DNA of 64,000 nt, taken from positions 80,735,805 to 80,799,804 of the forward strand of contig OU343160.1 of assembly GCA_910595825.1 (NCBI GenBank). Direction: 5' to 3'. The notes below the pieces were generated by a model. That model saw only the letters and a list, made by a program, of their open reading frames with translations, made no database searches and was not told the origin of the DNA. Positions 29,101 through 36,365 of this stretch are shown one piece after another. Numbering within the stretch: the first letter of the stretch is position 1; every line of letters starts with the position of its first letter. The position numbers and the translations under genes are program-made. This DNA comes from Philhelius pedissequus. Lineage: Eukaryota; Arthropoda; Insecta; Diptera; Syrphidae.

Positions 29101-31322
29101 GTTATTACAGGAAGCAATAAGAACTAAAATGTGTACATACGAACTTTTAATTAAGAAGCAAACATTAATAAAATAATATCAGTACATCATACCTCACAAG
29201 CGTTAAGTAAGTCGAAGTTAGTAAACTAGGGATACTAAATTGGTAAAAATAGTAATTTAGAAGAGAAATATAAACTAAAATTTAAAAAGGAATACTTCAC
29301 AAATTAGAATACTCAAGCTTTGCACGTTTGCAGTGAACACTCAACTGTTACTAACCGTCTCATTAAACAAAAGCTTAAGTACAACGGGTGACTATTGACA
29401 AACAATAATTTTGCACAATGCAAAAATAACGGAAATAATTTAAGCAAGTTGCTGGTGTTTTGCACTTCATAACGGTCTAGGTATACCTCGTTGTTCAATT
29501 ATTACTAATTACGTATTAAATGTGAGATAAAATAGTAAATCAAAGACCAATTATAATTTCAGCCTCATCCGTGTACTAAGGATTCGTTTACACGGATAAT
29601 AAAGTGAATAATTACACGTGTTTTAAGAACACGAATTTGAAGTTGGTATATATTTCCTACACGAATTCCGTGTACACGTGTTTCTTAAATACACGTTCAA
29701 AAACGTAGGCTCTACTTTAAATATACATTTGTATATACATTTACATTTGTATTGAGTACCTATGTAACCAATTCTTGCATCATATGTATTCCACAATTCA
29801 TTATATTAACAATTAGTGTTATCTTACCTACATCGGCTTTAATCCTGCAAAGGATAACTAGACAACCTGTACCTACTAACAGCGTCAGTAGTTAGCTACA
29901 CTAAAGTTGTTAGTTACAAGAGCAAGTTCGTACGATCCAGTCGTGCATTTTATTTTTTTTTGGAAAAATCGATTTTTCAAAAACCAGCCACTGAATGTTT
30001 TTGAAATCAAAATTTTATATGTATATTTATAATTACTTCTAAATATCGTTTTAATTTTTTTTCTAAGAATGTTTCAAAATTTTATAAATAAAAAACCATT
30101 TGTATAAAAAAACCGCTCTACCAATTTTTGAATTTTTTTTATATGTGTTCTTATCTGTCCAACAATTTAAATGGAATCTTTTTTTTTTCTAAAACTTTAA
30201 CAACTAAGCAATTATATCTTTACCCTATAGGCCCAAATTGCAATATTGAATTCTTTAAGTAATTTACATTTCACTGCTCTAGACTAATTAGTAATAATTT
30301 CAACTATATCTAATACATTATAAGAAAAAATTTAATAAATTTATTTTCGACTGATTTTTATTTTAACAGGTGTTTTAGGAAATTTAACATCTTTAAGGAA
30401 TTTAGATTTGTCATATAATAGCTTGACGGATCTAGTATCAGGTGGCCATTTCTTAAATTTGCCAGAAAACCTAACGACACTCAATGTTCGAAACAATCAA
30501 ATATATAAAATGCCTTTGGATAAAATCTTGTTAAAACTAAACCTTAAAAACCTTGATTTGCGTGAAAATAATTTGGATAAATTTCCCCTAAGTCTGGTTA
30601 AGGCAATAAAGAATGGATCTGAAGTATTTTTCAAGGGCAATCCTTTATATTGTAATTGTGCTGTTCGACCTTTCAAACATTATCTTCAAACGCAAATAAA
30701 TATTTCCGAAGAATATGCCAACATAATGTGTTCTATGCCAGCCCATTTATCTAACCAACCATTGATATCAGTTGCGGATGAAAACTTACAATGCAATTCT
30801 GAAGACAATAAAATCTACCAAGAGCAAGTATATGACATTTTACCAGACGTACGTTTCCGAGAAGTGATCGTGTAAGTATATTAATTTTATTTAAATAATA
30901 TTAAAGCTTTCTACATTAACTAAACTATTAAATTTGTTTTTAGAAATGCGGGACAAGTTTTTATAAAGTGGTATGTCACTTCAACTAGGGATATTTCTGA
31001 ATTTTCTGTCTATGTACGAAACAAGAAAAACGAGATATTTTATCAAAATGAGTTTAATTACGAGCAGAGATCGGCCAATATTCCAGTTGAAAGTATTAAA
31101 AATGCAACGAAAGATGGAAACACTGCTGAAATATGTATTATATCCAAGGAGAGTACAGGAACGATTGGCCGGTGGTTTGAGTCGCAATGTGTACAAACTC
31201 CGGATGTCTCAAAGAAATCATTTCGTGGAATTCTTTGGGCTCGCAGCAGTTCACCATGTAGCAAAAGTTTCGCTCTATTTTTCAACATAGCTGTTTTAGT
31301 GATAATACATTATTTTATCTGA
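8005..31322 (+). CDS. Secreted, GPI-anchor-type leucine-rich-repeat protein (14 coding exons, 1095 aa)
   Basis: Exons: 8005-8129, 8191-8351, 9613-9782, 10297-10449, 13823-14025, 14355-14456, 14522-14666, 23725-23979, 24048-24659, 24727-24821, 24886-25075, 25147-25342, 30370-30871, 30944-31322. All introns are GT..AG and the phases join into one frame of 1095 codons ending in TGA. Domains: signal peptide (about residues 1-29), cysteine-containing LRR N-cap (about 38-70), roughly 30 LRRs of the LxxLxLxxNxL type (about 75-890), LRR C-cap (C897, C899, C923, C944), fibronectin-III-like segment (about 960-1065) and a hydrophobic tail preceded by small residues. This is the layout of insect cell-surface adhesion or recognition LRR proteins such as chaoptin. 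The sequence is not close enough to what I know of chaoptin to use that name. Ligand and tissue are unknown. No frameshift or stop was seen, so it looks functional despite 5-9 kb transposon-filled introns. Confidence 0.9.
8191..8351 (+). CDS. LRR gene, coding exon 2 (LRR N-cap)
   Basis: Residues 42-95. It contains PCYC and a later RCEN cysteine, typical of the capping module before the first LRR. It is joined through a very short 61-bp intron to exon 1 and ends at GTAAGA. Confidence 0.85.
8352..9612. other. Intron 2 of the LRR gene
   Basis: AT-rich, no gene seen. A stretch near 8640-8720 resembles 19580-19680, so it is a fragment of an unidentified dispersed repeat. Confidence 0.5.
9613..9782 (+). 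CDS. LRR gene, coding exon 3
   Basis: Residues 96-152, LRR-type sequence (LEELHIINSQL). The acceptor is TTTTTAG at 9612 and the donor GTAATG at 9783. The intron before it (8352-9612) is plain AT-rich DNA. Confidence 0.85.
9806..10175. mobile_element. Foldback element with ~95-bp inverted arms and a 14-bp flanking duplication
   Basis: The arm at about 9848-9942 is matched in inverted orientation by about 10080-10174, with very few mismatches (both contain CAACGTTTCGAGCATGTTTA). TAGAACTACCTAAC occurs at 9792-9805 and again at 10176-10189, directly flanking the insertion. It has no coding capacity and lies in an LRR-gene intron. Confidence 0.8.
10297..10449 (+). CDS. LRR gene, coding exon 4
   Basis: Residues 153-203, phase 0 on both sides, with LRR segments LTVLNIDGHKI and LETLRITNGPL. 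The donor is GTACAT at 10450, followed by a 3.4-kb intron crowded with retrotransposon fragments. Confidence 0.85.
10450..11180. other. Intron 4, proximal part
   Basis: AT-rich DNA. A segment near 10790-10850 has an AAACGTTTCGAC motif reminiscent of the foldback element just upstream. The stretch 10900-11160 might be a retroelement remnant, but no LTR pair or domain was found. Confidence 0.35.
11190..11615 (-). mobile_element. RTE-like LINE 3' tail relics (two in tandem)
   Basis: Two successive segments have the pattern CAAATTTCA..., then GTTGaaGCGTGAatGCGGnnnAAACATC, ending in CATTTATAACATTAGTAAG. This resembles the conserved 3' tail seen on RTE-type LINEs of many insects. No RT remains. 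Strand follows convention only and is uncertain. Confidence 0.45.
11722..12575 (-). pseudogene. Jockey-clade LINE fragment (ORF2 C-terminus and 3' UTR)
   Basis: The minus-strand frame 12409-11957 (150 codons) encodes the post-catalytic part of a Jockey-type reverse transcriptase (KLKWKTHVKKKCEEL, ENKLILYRQVLKPVWTYGIQLWGC). It is almost identical to the end of the longer copy at 57410-60440, and homology continues through a shared 3' UTR to about 11722. The 5' truncation is at about 12575, in the middle of the RT domain. It is a dead-on-arrival copy, as is common for LINEs. Confidence 0.9.
12600..12863. mobile_element. RTE-like LINE 3' tail
   Basis: CATATTTCATCCAGATCCG, then TTCAGCTGTTCTGGCGTGAT, then ACAAACATCCATCCATCC, ending in ATAATATTAGTAGGAT. 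This is the characteristic tail of RTE LINEs shared across insects. Only the tail remains. Confidence 0.6.
12866..13505 (-). pseudogene. Penelope-like retroelement fragment (RT end plus GIY-YIG region)
   Basis: Read on the minus strand, 13500-13380 contains FLEVKIHRG then a conserved R-L-nF pattern typical of the Penelope RT. 13020-12890 contains HKSDIRPKSTRKTALACH followed by a second histidine and FDAVEILE, a pattern seen at the C-terminus of GIY-YIG endonucleases of Penelope-like elements. Several stops and frameshifts show it is dead. Assignment is by motif memory only. Confidence 0.6.
13506..13822. other. End of intron 4
   Basis: An 81-codon + strand frame (13501-13746) has a more protein-like look (SAHTLLQHLARVALKTIVGN) than most in this window, but there is no splice context I trust and no family recognised. 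It may be another retroelement remnant. Confidence 0.3.
13823..14025 (+). CDS. LRR gene, coding exon 5
   Basis: Residues 204-270, with canonical repeats LKTLDLHGNRL and VENLDISFNNI. The acceptor is CTACATAG at 13822 and the donor GTAAAT. Confidence 0.9.
14355..14456 (+). CDS. LRR gene, coding exon 6
   Basis: About residues 271-305, with repeat LKVLNLSFNMI. The exon enters and leaves in phase 2. The donor is GTAAAA at 14457. Confidence 0.88.
14522..14666 (+). CDS. LRR gene, coding exon 7
   Basis: Residues 305-353, with repeats RRLYLNDNHL and IGTIDIARNFL. The donor GTAAGT opens a 9.06-kb intron (14667-23724) that carries a mariner, family X repeats, a hAT derivative and a LINE. Confidence 0.88.
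14827..16094 (-). mobile_element. Mariner transposon, rosa type (DD41D), copy 1, degraded
   Basis: TIRs GGGTTATCCATTTT...AAAGT (14827) and its inverse ending at 16094 bound a 1268-bp element. The minus-strand transposase is broken into three frames (15949-15602, 15574-15299, 15402-14932). The catalytic motif normally read FSDEAHF is FSGEEHF, so the first Asp is lost. The second is kept in WFQQDGAPCH. The third, normally 41 residues later, is His in TPLHFF. It lies in the 9-kb intron of the LRR gene. Confidence 0.9.
14932..15949 (-). pseudogene. Degenerate rosa-type mariner transposase
   Basis: Three overlapping minus-strand frames give a helix-turn-helix N-terminus (NRPTTQAIGEIVKKF, SIPRRSQELGLS), then GYVNKQNCRIWGSENPQV, then the DDD core. 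Two of the three metal-binding acidic residues are replaced (Asp to Gly and Asp to His), in addition to at least two frameshifts, so no activity is expected. Confidence 0.88.
16095..16659. other. Intron DNA, nothing recognised
   Basis: AT-rich; no domain or paired repeat found. Confidence 0.35.
16660..18390 (-). repeat. Dispersed repeat family X, copy A
   Basis: Reverse orientation relative to copy B at 43755-45920 and similar to it along nearly its whole length. The promoter-distal end is the TCGTGCGATCC / CAAGTTCGTGC region near 16670, and the other end is the GTCTGTCTGTC block near 18265. A motif reading GGAGCcGTTTTcGAGAAA recurs about every 140 bases (near 17283, 17415, 17548, 17690, 17835, 17948, 18085, 18225). 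Non-coding. Confidence 0.75.
18391..19676. repeat. Further family X-related sequence
   Basis: Around 18800-18960 the sequence again has an AAATCGTTAGAGC motif, a GTGAAGCAAATCAATTCCG segment and CAGACAGACAGA, as in copy A. It is probably a diverged second copy. The distal part (19020-19676) is AT-rich and unassigned. Confidence 0.45.
19685..20492. mobile_element. Non-autonomous hAT element with perfect 8-bp target duplication
   Basis: The ends TAGGGATG (left) and CATTCCTA (right, inverse TAGGAATG) are hAT-type termini. CTTCTGAC lies directly outside both (19677-19684 and 20493-20500), a perfect 8-bp duplication. The interior is rich in CCGGTTAA palindromic words. No transposase frame is present; 808 bp in total. 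Confidence 0.88.
20802..22111 (-). pseudogene. LINE reverse transcriptase domain
   Basis: Two overlapping minus-strand frames (22111-21560 and 21740-20802) read ...FSSGPDGIPPIVLKKC, then FIIPVHKK, ATDFSKAFDKISH, VVPQGSHLGPLIF and IYADDM. The YADD catalytic box is preserved. A frameshift near 21650-21700 and early loss of the C-terminal domain make it defective. Confidence 0.88.
22413..23270 (-). pseudogene. LINE endonuclease domain (APE type)
   Basis: 285 codons. YYQNVRGLRSK near the N-terminus, TETNLT (catalytic Glu), IIVGDFNLP (catalytic Asp and Asn) and a late DNYHSPI (His) are the canonical APE endonuclease motifs, in order. They would nick target DNA to prime reverse transcription. This domain is intact by eye, although the downstream RT frame is shifted. 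Confidence 0.88.
23291..23724. other. Remainder of intron 7
   Basis: AT-rich, contains a polypyrimidine tract before the exon 8 acceptor. Nothing else recognised. Confidence 0.4.
23725..23979 (+). CDS. LRR gene, coding exon 8
   Basis: Residues 354-438, with repeats LDIAENNI and VLDLSYNKL. The acceptor is TTTTTTTCAG at 23724 and the donor GTTAGT. Confidence 0.88.
24048..24659 (+). CDS. LRR gene, coding exon 9 (largest LRR block)
   Basis: Residues 439-642, about eight consecutive LRRs with regular 24-residue spacing (LHTIDVAHNNI, LRHLNISHNSL, VLELDLSHNKL, LRQLNLEHNLL). Acceptor AAAG at 24047, donor GTACAT. An internal methionine at 24063 is not a start, because the frame continues from the spliced exon 8. 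Confidence 0.92.
24727..25342 (+). CDS. LRR gene, coding exons 10-12
   Basis: Three exons (24727-24821, 24886-25075, 25147-25342) separated by introns of 64 and 71 bp encode residues 643-802. Repeats include LFHLNLYKNEI, LRVLDLSHNYL and LRELDLSHNFM. The donor of exon 12 (GTAAAT at 25343) opens the 5-kb intron that contains the hAT transposon. Confidence 0.88.
25544..26342 (-). mobile_element. PIF/Harbinger transposon relic
   Basis: Inverted ends: GCCTGTAACACAGAACAACA near 25545 and the inverse GCGTAACACGGAACAATA near 26342. Minus-strand DNA at about 25909-25745 encodes QKILIALHWFVTGFQYHVIG and KKTVCRCIKEV, the helix-turn-helix region of HARBI1/PIF transposases. The rest of the transposase is gone. 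It sits in intron 12 of the LRR gene, just before a family X copy. Confidence 0.7.
27001..29714 (-). mobile_element. Almost complete hAT transposon with perfect 8-bp target duplication
   Basis: The ends are TAGAGCTCT (left) and AGGCTCTA (right, inverse TAGAGCCT). CTTTAAAT flanks both (26993-27000 and 29715-29722). Both subterminal regions are packed with ACACGTGT / TACACGGAT words in both orientations, probably transposase-binding sites. Internally a minus-strand transposase occupies 29117-27138. Total 2714 bp. The perfect duplication implies a recent insertion. Confidence 0.95.
27138..29117 (-). pseudogene. hAT transposase with BED zinc finger, two frameshifts
   Basis: Three minus-strand frames (29117-28524, 28545-28018, 28103-27138) give about 650 residues, a normal hAT length. 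The N-terminal BED finger has CVMC then H...H (RHLMFIHK). Catalytic Asp candidates are in CTTDCWSS and VVSDNAKN. The C-terminal dimerisation domain has the usual ATSASSERSFSTAG with its Glu and KRNCLLPENVNTLVFL. One frameshift lies at an A-run near 28535-28545 and another near 28090-28110. Only these two lesions separate it from an intact gene. No substitution of the catalytic residues was seen. Confidence 0.9.
30370..30871 (+). CDS. LRR gene, coding exon 13 (last LRRs and C-cap)
   Basis: Residues 803-970. Final repeats (LRNLDLSYNSL, LTTLNVRNNQI, LKNLDLRENNL) are followed by a C-cap with GNPLYCNC and two further cysteines (923, 944), the usual four-cysteine pattern closing extracellular LRR domains. 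Confidence 0.9.
30944..31322 (+). CDS. LRR gene, last coding exon (FN3-like segment and GPI-type tail)
   Basis: Residues 970-1095. Spacing of hydrophobic residues with VFIKWYV, FSVYVRN and AEICIIS fits a fibronectin-III fold; this is inference. The protein ends in small residues (SSSPCS) then about 17 hydrophobic residues with no cytoplasmic part, the usual GPI-anchor signal. The other long open frame here (30973-31290) is in the wrong frame for the splice. Confidence 0.85.
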
Positions 31323-32069
31323 TAACTTATAATTCCTTTTAATTGTTATTAGCTTTTATAATAATGCTGTTATGTAGTAGGTATAATGTTTTATGTATGA
31401 GAAAAACACAAAGTTAATTCAGATAAAAAAAATATATTATTTATTGTTGCATAATTTTAGTTGTGTGTATAATTTTACATACATACTTAAAGACTGAAGT
31501 AATAATTCGAGTGTCAATAAGCAAAGCATTTTTTATTCAACATGTTTAAATGAATATTATGACAACACGAATAGTTATAGAAAATAGTAAATAATAAATA
31601 TTGTTTTAAAGTACTAATACGCCACAGTAACCATTTTCATGTTTTTATTTAACTTACTGAATGTACGACTTATAGGTCTTTTAAATGCACCCTGAATTGC
31701 ACGGCACTAGTTAGAAGGAATAGATGTGTTTATTTCACTTTTGGATTTTATATAGCAAATGTAATATAATAACCATAAACATCAGACCAAAAACATAGAT
31801 GTTAAAAAAAGAGCCAAGTTCTTCTATACAAAAACCTTTATGTAACAAGTCAGTCTTGAAAATTAGTGAGATCTAAAAGTATGCCAATTTCGTATTTCAT
31901 GAAGTTTTAATACGAAATATTTAAAGTAGAATAATATTAAAACATCTACAGATTAAGAGATATGTACATTTTATTATTTAATGAATCCTGACAAAATGTT
32001 GGTGGGTTCACTGGTCAAGTTTTCAAAACCTTTCGAATTGTGCATAACAAAAACAAAGCTTAATTTGTA
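31323..32069. other. 3' flank of the LRR gene
   Basis: AT-rich with no other gene. AATAAA occurs near 31592 and is a plausible polyadenylation signal about 270 bp beyond the stop codon. Confidence 0.4.
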
Positions 32070-33374
32070 AACGGTGATTTTTTAAGAGCTTGATTTTTGA
32101 AAATTCAAAAAAACACAGAAACTTGTAAAAAGTGAATGAAATTTTTATTTGGATCGATAAATCAATTTCTGCCATTTACTTTTTAAAAATAATTTCACTT
32201 AAATGTTGCCCGCGGCTACGCTTCAGGTAGTCCATTCTGAAGGTCCAATTTTGGCAAACTTTTTCACACGTTTCGGCCGGAATCTCACCAATGACGCGTT
32301 CAATGTTGGCTTCCAAGGCAGCAATCGTGTTTGGCTTGTCCCCATAGACAACAGACTTAACATAGCCCCACAAAAAATAGTCTAACGGGGTCAAATCACA
32401 TGATCTTGGTGGCCAATTGACTGCGCCAAAACGTGAGATCAACTGCTCACCAAATTCGCCTCTCAATTGATGCATGGTTTCGCGTGCAGTGTGGCATGTG
32501 GCACCGTCCTGTTGGAACCACATGTCGACCGAGTTCAATTCTTGCATTTTCGGCAAAAAAAATCTGTTATCATCGAACGGTACCTTTCTCCATTGACCGT
32601 AACCCTGCGGCCTTCATCGTCCTTGAAGAAGTACGGCCAAATGATGCCGCCTGCCCATAAACCGCACCAAACAGTGCATTTTTCGGGATGCATTGGTAGC
32701 TGCTGAATTGCCTCTGGCTGCTCTTCACTACAAATACGGCAATTCTGCTTATTCACGTATCCATTTAGCCAAAAATGAGCCTCGTCGCTGAAGACAATTT
32801 TGCGATAAAAAAAACGGATCCTCATCCAACTTTTCTAAGGCCCATTCACCGAAAATTCTACGTTGTGGTAGGTCCCCTGGCTTCAATTCTTGCACCAGCT
32901 GTATTTTGTATGGCTTTAAACCAAGATCTTTGCGTAAAATCTTCTAGGTGGTCGAATAACACAAACCCAATTGCTGCGATCGGCGCCGAATGGACATATC
33001 GCGATCTTCAGCAACACTGGCGGATGCAGCAGCAATATTCTCTTCGCTACGCACTCTACGGATACGATTTGTTGGATTAATGTCCAATAAAGTGAAACTG
33101 GTGCGAAATTTGGTCACAATGAGCTGAATAGCCTGCTCGGTGGGTCGATTATGACGACCATAAAACGGACGTAGCTTGCGAAACACATTTTTCACAGAGC
33201 ACGAATTTTGATAATAAATTTCAATAATTTGCAAACGTTGTTCAGGCGTAAGTCTATTCATGATGAAATGGCAAACAATACTGAATCGAAATGTCAAATG
33301 TTCGTGGAATTTGTCATGTGTGGTCTGTCAAAAATATAAACGTCAAAAACCAAGTAGCAAAAAAATCACCCGTT
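32070..33374 (-). mobile_element. Mariner transposon, rosa type (DD41D), copy 2
   Basis: Inverted ends ACGGTGATTTTTT (left) and the inverse ACGGGTGATTTTTT (right) bound about 1.3 kb. The minus-strand transposase is in three frames, 33297-32944, 32825-32535 and 32556-32176. The precise TA duplication is not clean at the left end. It lies between the two host genes. Confidence 0.85.
32176..33297 (-). pseudogene. Rosa-type mariner transposase, broken but with its catalytic triad
   Basis: Helix-turn-helix N-terminus (MNRLTPEQRLQIIEIYYQN, NRPTEQAIQLIVTKF), then FSDEAHFWLNGYVNKQNC, then WFQQDGATCHTA, then WPPRSCDLTPLDYFLWGY. All three acidic residues are present, with 41 residues between the second and third, as in the rosa family. 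The copy is inactive because of a frameshift near 32540 and the break near 32830-32940. Confidence 0.88.
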
Positions 33375-33380
33375 AGTAAA

Positions 33381-33699
33381 ATGTTTTTGAATGAACAACA
33401 ACAACTTGAGTGTGCTACCACCAAGTTTTCTTTAATTTTGGGCTGGAATTACAAATCGGTGGCGTGATGCGTAGTGCATTGGCTTCTAAGGCGACTGGAC
33501 TTGGTTCAATACTCGATAGAGGAAAAATACGATTTTTTTCAATACAAATGAAAAAGTAGACCAGCACCACCAGAAAAAAAAGGAATCTGATGATCGACCT
33601 GGCAAGTCGTTAAATAGCCAAAATTCCAGGTAACAAAAATAATAAGACAAAAACTTGGTGTTATCACACTCAAGCTATTGTTGTTCACTCAAAAACATT
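33381..33699 (+). mobile_element. TIR element carrying an internal tRNA-like pol III promoter
   Basis: The ends ATGTTTTTGAATGAACAACA (33381) and the inverse of the 33645-33699 segment form ~55-bp TIRs. Between them lies a tRNA-like region: an A-box-like TGGCGTGATGC at 33460-33470 and a B-box-like GGTTCAATACTC at 33503-33514, 32 bp apart. It contains no protein. It is either a MITE that captured a SINE, or a SINE bounded by inverted repeats. Confidence 0.6.
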
Positions 33700-34532
33700 G
33701 AATAATATAAAAAAATTGCTTAGAATAGCAGCCATTAAAAATAAAAAATCTTATATTTTCTATTTGTCGCTTTATATGCATATCAAGCTTTACCACTCCA
33801 CCCAATTTCCATCAATCTACGGCAATCAGGATTGGTCTAAATTATTGATCATTTCTGAGAACGCCCACTGAATGGAAAACATCAAATTTTCGATGTATTC
33901 CTTTGTCTGCATCACCAGACCTACCGTTTTACAAAATTACGAGATTCTACGATGTGGGGAAGCACTCCATAATAATTGGTGTTCTGTCAGAGAGTTAGAT
34001 AGGTACGGTTTTTGTTATTTTTGAGGCCTCATATTTCAGGAACCATTTATGTGAAAGTTGGGTTGGCTGTGCTTGACTAGCTTATCAAATATTCGGTATT
34101 ACGGAACTACGGGATCCAATTGTTTGTCGTTCTCTATCATCGTAATGTCAAGCTTGATTAAAATCTCAAGATCGATTTTATAATATAAAGTACGACCATA
34201 TTAATACCTTCGCCAAAAACAATATAAAATAGCTAGGCTTGACAAACATCACCAACCCAAATATTATTAGTTAATTAAGACTTTTTTATTACTTGCTTAC
34301 TAAACTAATGGTACTTAAGAAAAGATAGAGTATTTTTCTTGGAAAAAAATACTTTTAATTTTTTTATTAATTCTAAAAACTAAGAGCATTGAATTTTGAA
34401 AACAAAATTTATACTTTATTGCATAAAATTTTGAAAAAAATTAGTTTGAAATTTTTTTATTATTTTTTTTTTCAAAATTTCTAGTTTGAAAATTAATTTT
34501 TCAAAACTATTAACTAACACAACTTAATTTAA
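33700..34532. other. Intergenic DNA with a truncated family X piece
   Basis: Around 33990-34200, text such as GTTCTCTATCATCGTAATGT then CAAGCTTGATTAAAATCTCA matches the 5' end of family X in reverse orientation. The rest is AT-rich and unassigned. Confidence 0.45.
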
Positions 34533-34975
34533 AGCTATAGATGTTTTCTCAACTGTCAACCTCGTGGTCGCAGGTGCGATTTCTGCAGTTGTCTATGTCG
34601 CCTTATTTATCATTAAAAATGTATTCTAAGATTGTCATAAAATGAGGTGCTAGTTTGCTCATCCATGCTGTTTAGGCATAATCTTAACAGCATGTGATTG
34701 AGTAAACATACACCCATACAATATGACAACGTAATAAATAAAATAATGCGAATTAAGAGACATAGATAAATAGAACACGGCAAATTCTCCGCTTTAGTAC
34801 AGCCGCCATCCCTGGAGATAAATTTAAGACAACAACCAGCTCTAGTCTCAGAACATCGCGCCACACATCTTTCATATCCTTCTATCTCTTCTCTCTCACG
34901 CCCGCGATGTGTTAAAAAGCATATAAAGGGTACCAATTATAATCCCTTAAGCGCGTGTTAATTATATAAAAAAAA
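34533..34975 (+). mobile_element. tRNA-derived SINE, copy 1
   Basis: Homologous, in the opposite orientation, to 57605-58056. It begins with CTATAGATGTTTTCTCAAC (remnant of the A-box side), continues through a degenerate B-box (GCAGGTGCGATTTCTGC) and a shared body, and ends in an A-rich tail near 34975. The copy is more degraded than copy 2 in the promoter. Confidence 0.75.
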
Positions 34976-36365
34976 GAGAGATTTCTGGCTTTCCATAAGG
35001 GTATAGCATGGCATTGTTGGTTTTGCCATTGTTTTTAAATAATTTTTTTTCTGTTTTCGGTCAATTTTTTTGAAAATTGCCCTTCCGGCTGAACGGGAAG
35101 AAATAGACCCCCCTCCCACACAATTTTTTCTTGTCTAAGTCTAACCTACCCACCCTAGCTTTTTGTCGCACCTTATACCCATCACCTTGTATATTAAGAA
35201 AATTTAGTAAAAAAGGACTTTAAAAATATATTTATCCGTTTCTATTCTATCTTGTGCACTGTGATCAAACCTAAGAGCAAGTACGTACGATCCAGTCGTA
35301 CATTTTATTTTTATTAATTTTGAGTTTGAAATACATTTTTTTCTCGAAAAATATTTATGATGCATTACATAATAATAATAATTAAATAATAATTATCTAA
35401 AAATAAGATGAGAGGACAACCCTGGCTTTAAAGAAAGTATAACACTTTTTTCTAAGTTTGACGTTATTTGTAATTACATTGGGTTTTCTTAGATAAACAT
35501 GCTCTTTCCAGTTAATTGGGGGTAAAGACCCTCCATTCTATATAAAAAATGTTTCTTTTTAAATTAGGATATTTATCCGCTTAAGTTATCGTATTCTCCC
35601 TCTCTTTTTGTTTACTTTATAAATATTAAAAGTTTATATATACATATGTACATAATATAAATAAAATACACGACTGGATGACACTTACTTGATATTATGT
35701 TCAATAATATTGTATGCAAAAGATTCTTAATAGAAACTAATTAATAGAAAATATTGGTATAATAATTTTAAATATTAAATAATATAAGTATAAAAATAAA
35801 ATTTCAAAAATTGGTTTCGAAGTATTGAATATTCAAAAAAGAAAAAATGTTGGAATGCAGTATTATTTAGAATTCGGAGGACCTCCTATAAAAAAAATAT
35901 TGTTCGAAATCGGTTGAGTCGTTTATGAGAAAGTCGAAAATCGCTGACATCGTAATGTCAATTAAATTAAAATTAAAATCTTGAGTTCCATTTTTTTCCA
36001 AATTCAAAACTAGCCCTATAGTACCTATATCGCCATTATTAAAAAAAAATCCTGCATTTTTCGATATTGTGATACATTTTAGAACACCTTGTGCTTTTAA
36101 ACAGAAAGAGGAATCAAAGAAGAATGTAATACAAGCCAAGACTTAGCCCAACAAAAACTGCTAACTTAATTTCGTCCTTATTTCCATTCATTCTAAAAAG
36201 AATTATGTACTTCAAAAACTAAGTATATGTATTGAATCTTAAAATATTCACATATTTAGCTTGAGCTATGTGGATGGTGGATCTGTGAATAAAAACAACA
36301 AGTCCATTACATACCACACTTGCCTTCAAACATGAATGAAAAATGTATAATTTATAAAATATTTA
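34976..36365. other. Intergenic DNA with short family X end fragments
   Basis: At 35273-35310 GTACGATCCAGTCGTACATT matches the 3' end of family X, and near 35660-35682 AAAATACACGACTGGATG is a similar end in inverse orientation. Near 35900 a GTCGTTTATGAGAAAGTCG word recalls the X internal motif. No gene seen. Confidence 0.45.

Larger units (their letters stand above)
26390..29960 (+). repeat. Dispersed repeat family X, copy C, split by a hAT transposon
   Basis: 26390-27000 carries the TTTTTCTCGAAAACGGC motif and related text. 29715-29960 carries the 3' part and ends in CGTACGATCCAGTCGTGC, then ATTTTA. The hAT element (27001-29714) is inserted between them, with an 8-bp duplication of family X sequence, so the repeat was there first. 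Confidence 0.7.

Noticed and set aside
30973..31290. 105-codon open frame at the end of the LRR gene as a separate protein
   Set aside because: The splice from 30871 to 30944 sets another frame that continues the LRR protein to a GPI-type tail; this frame is a shadow.
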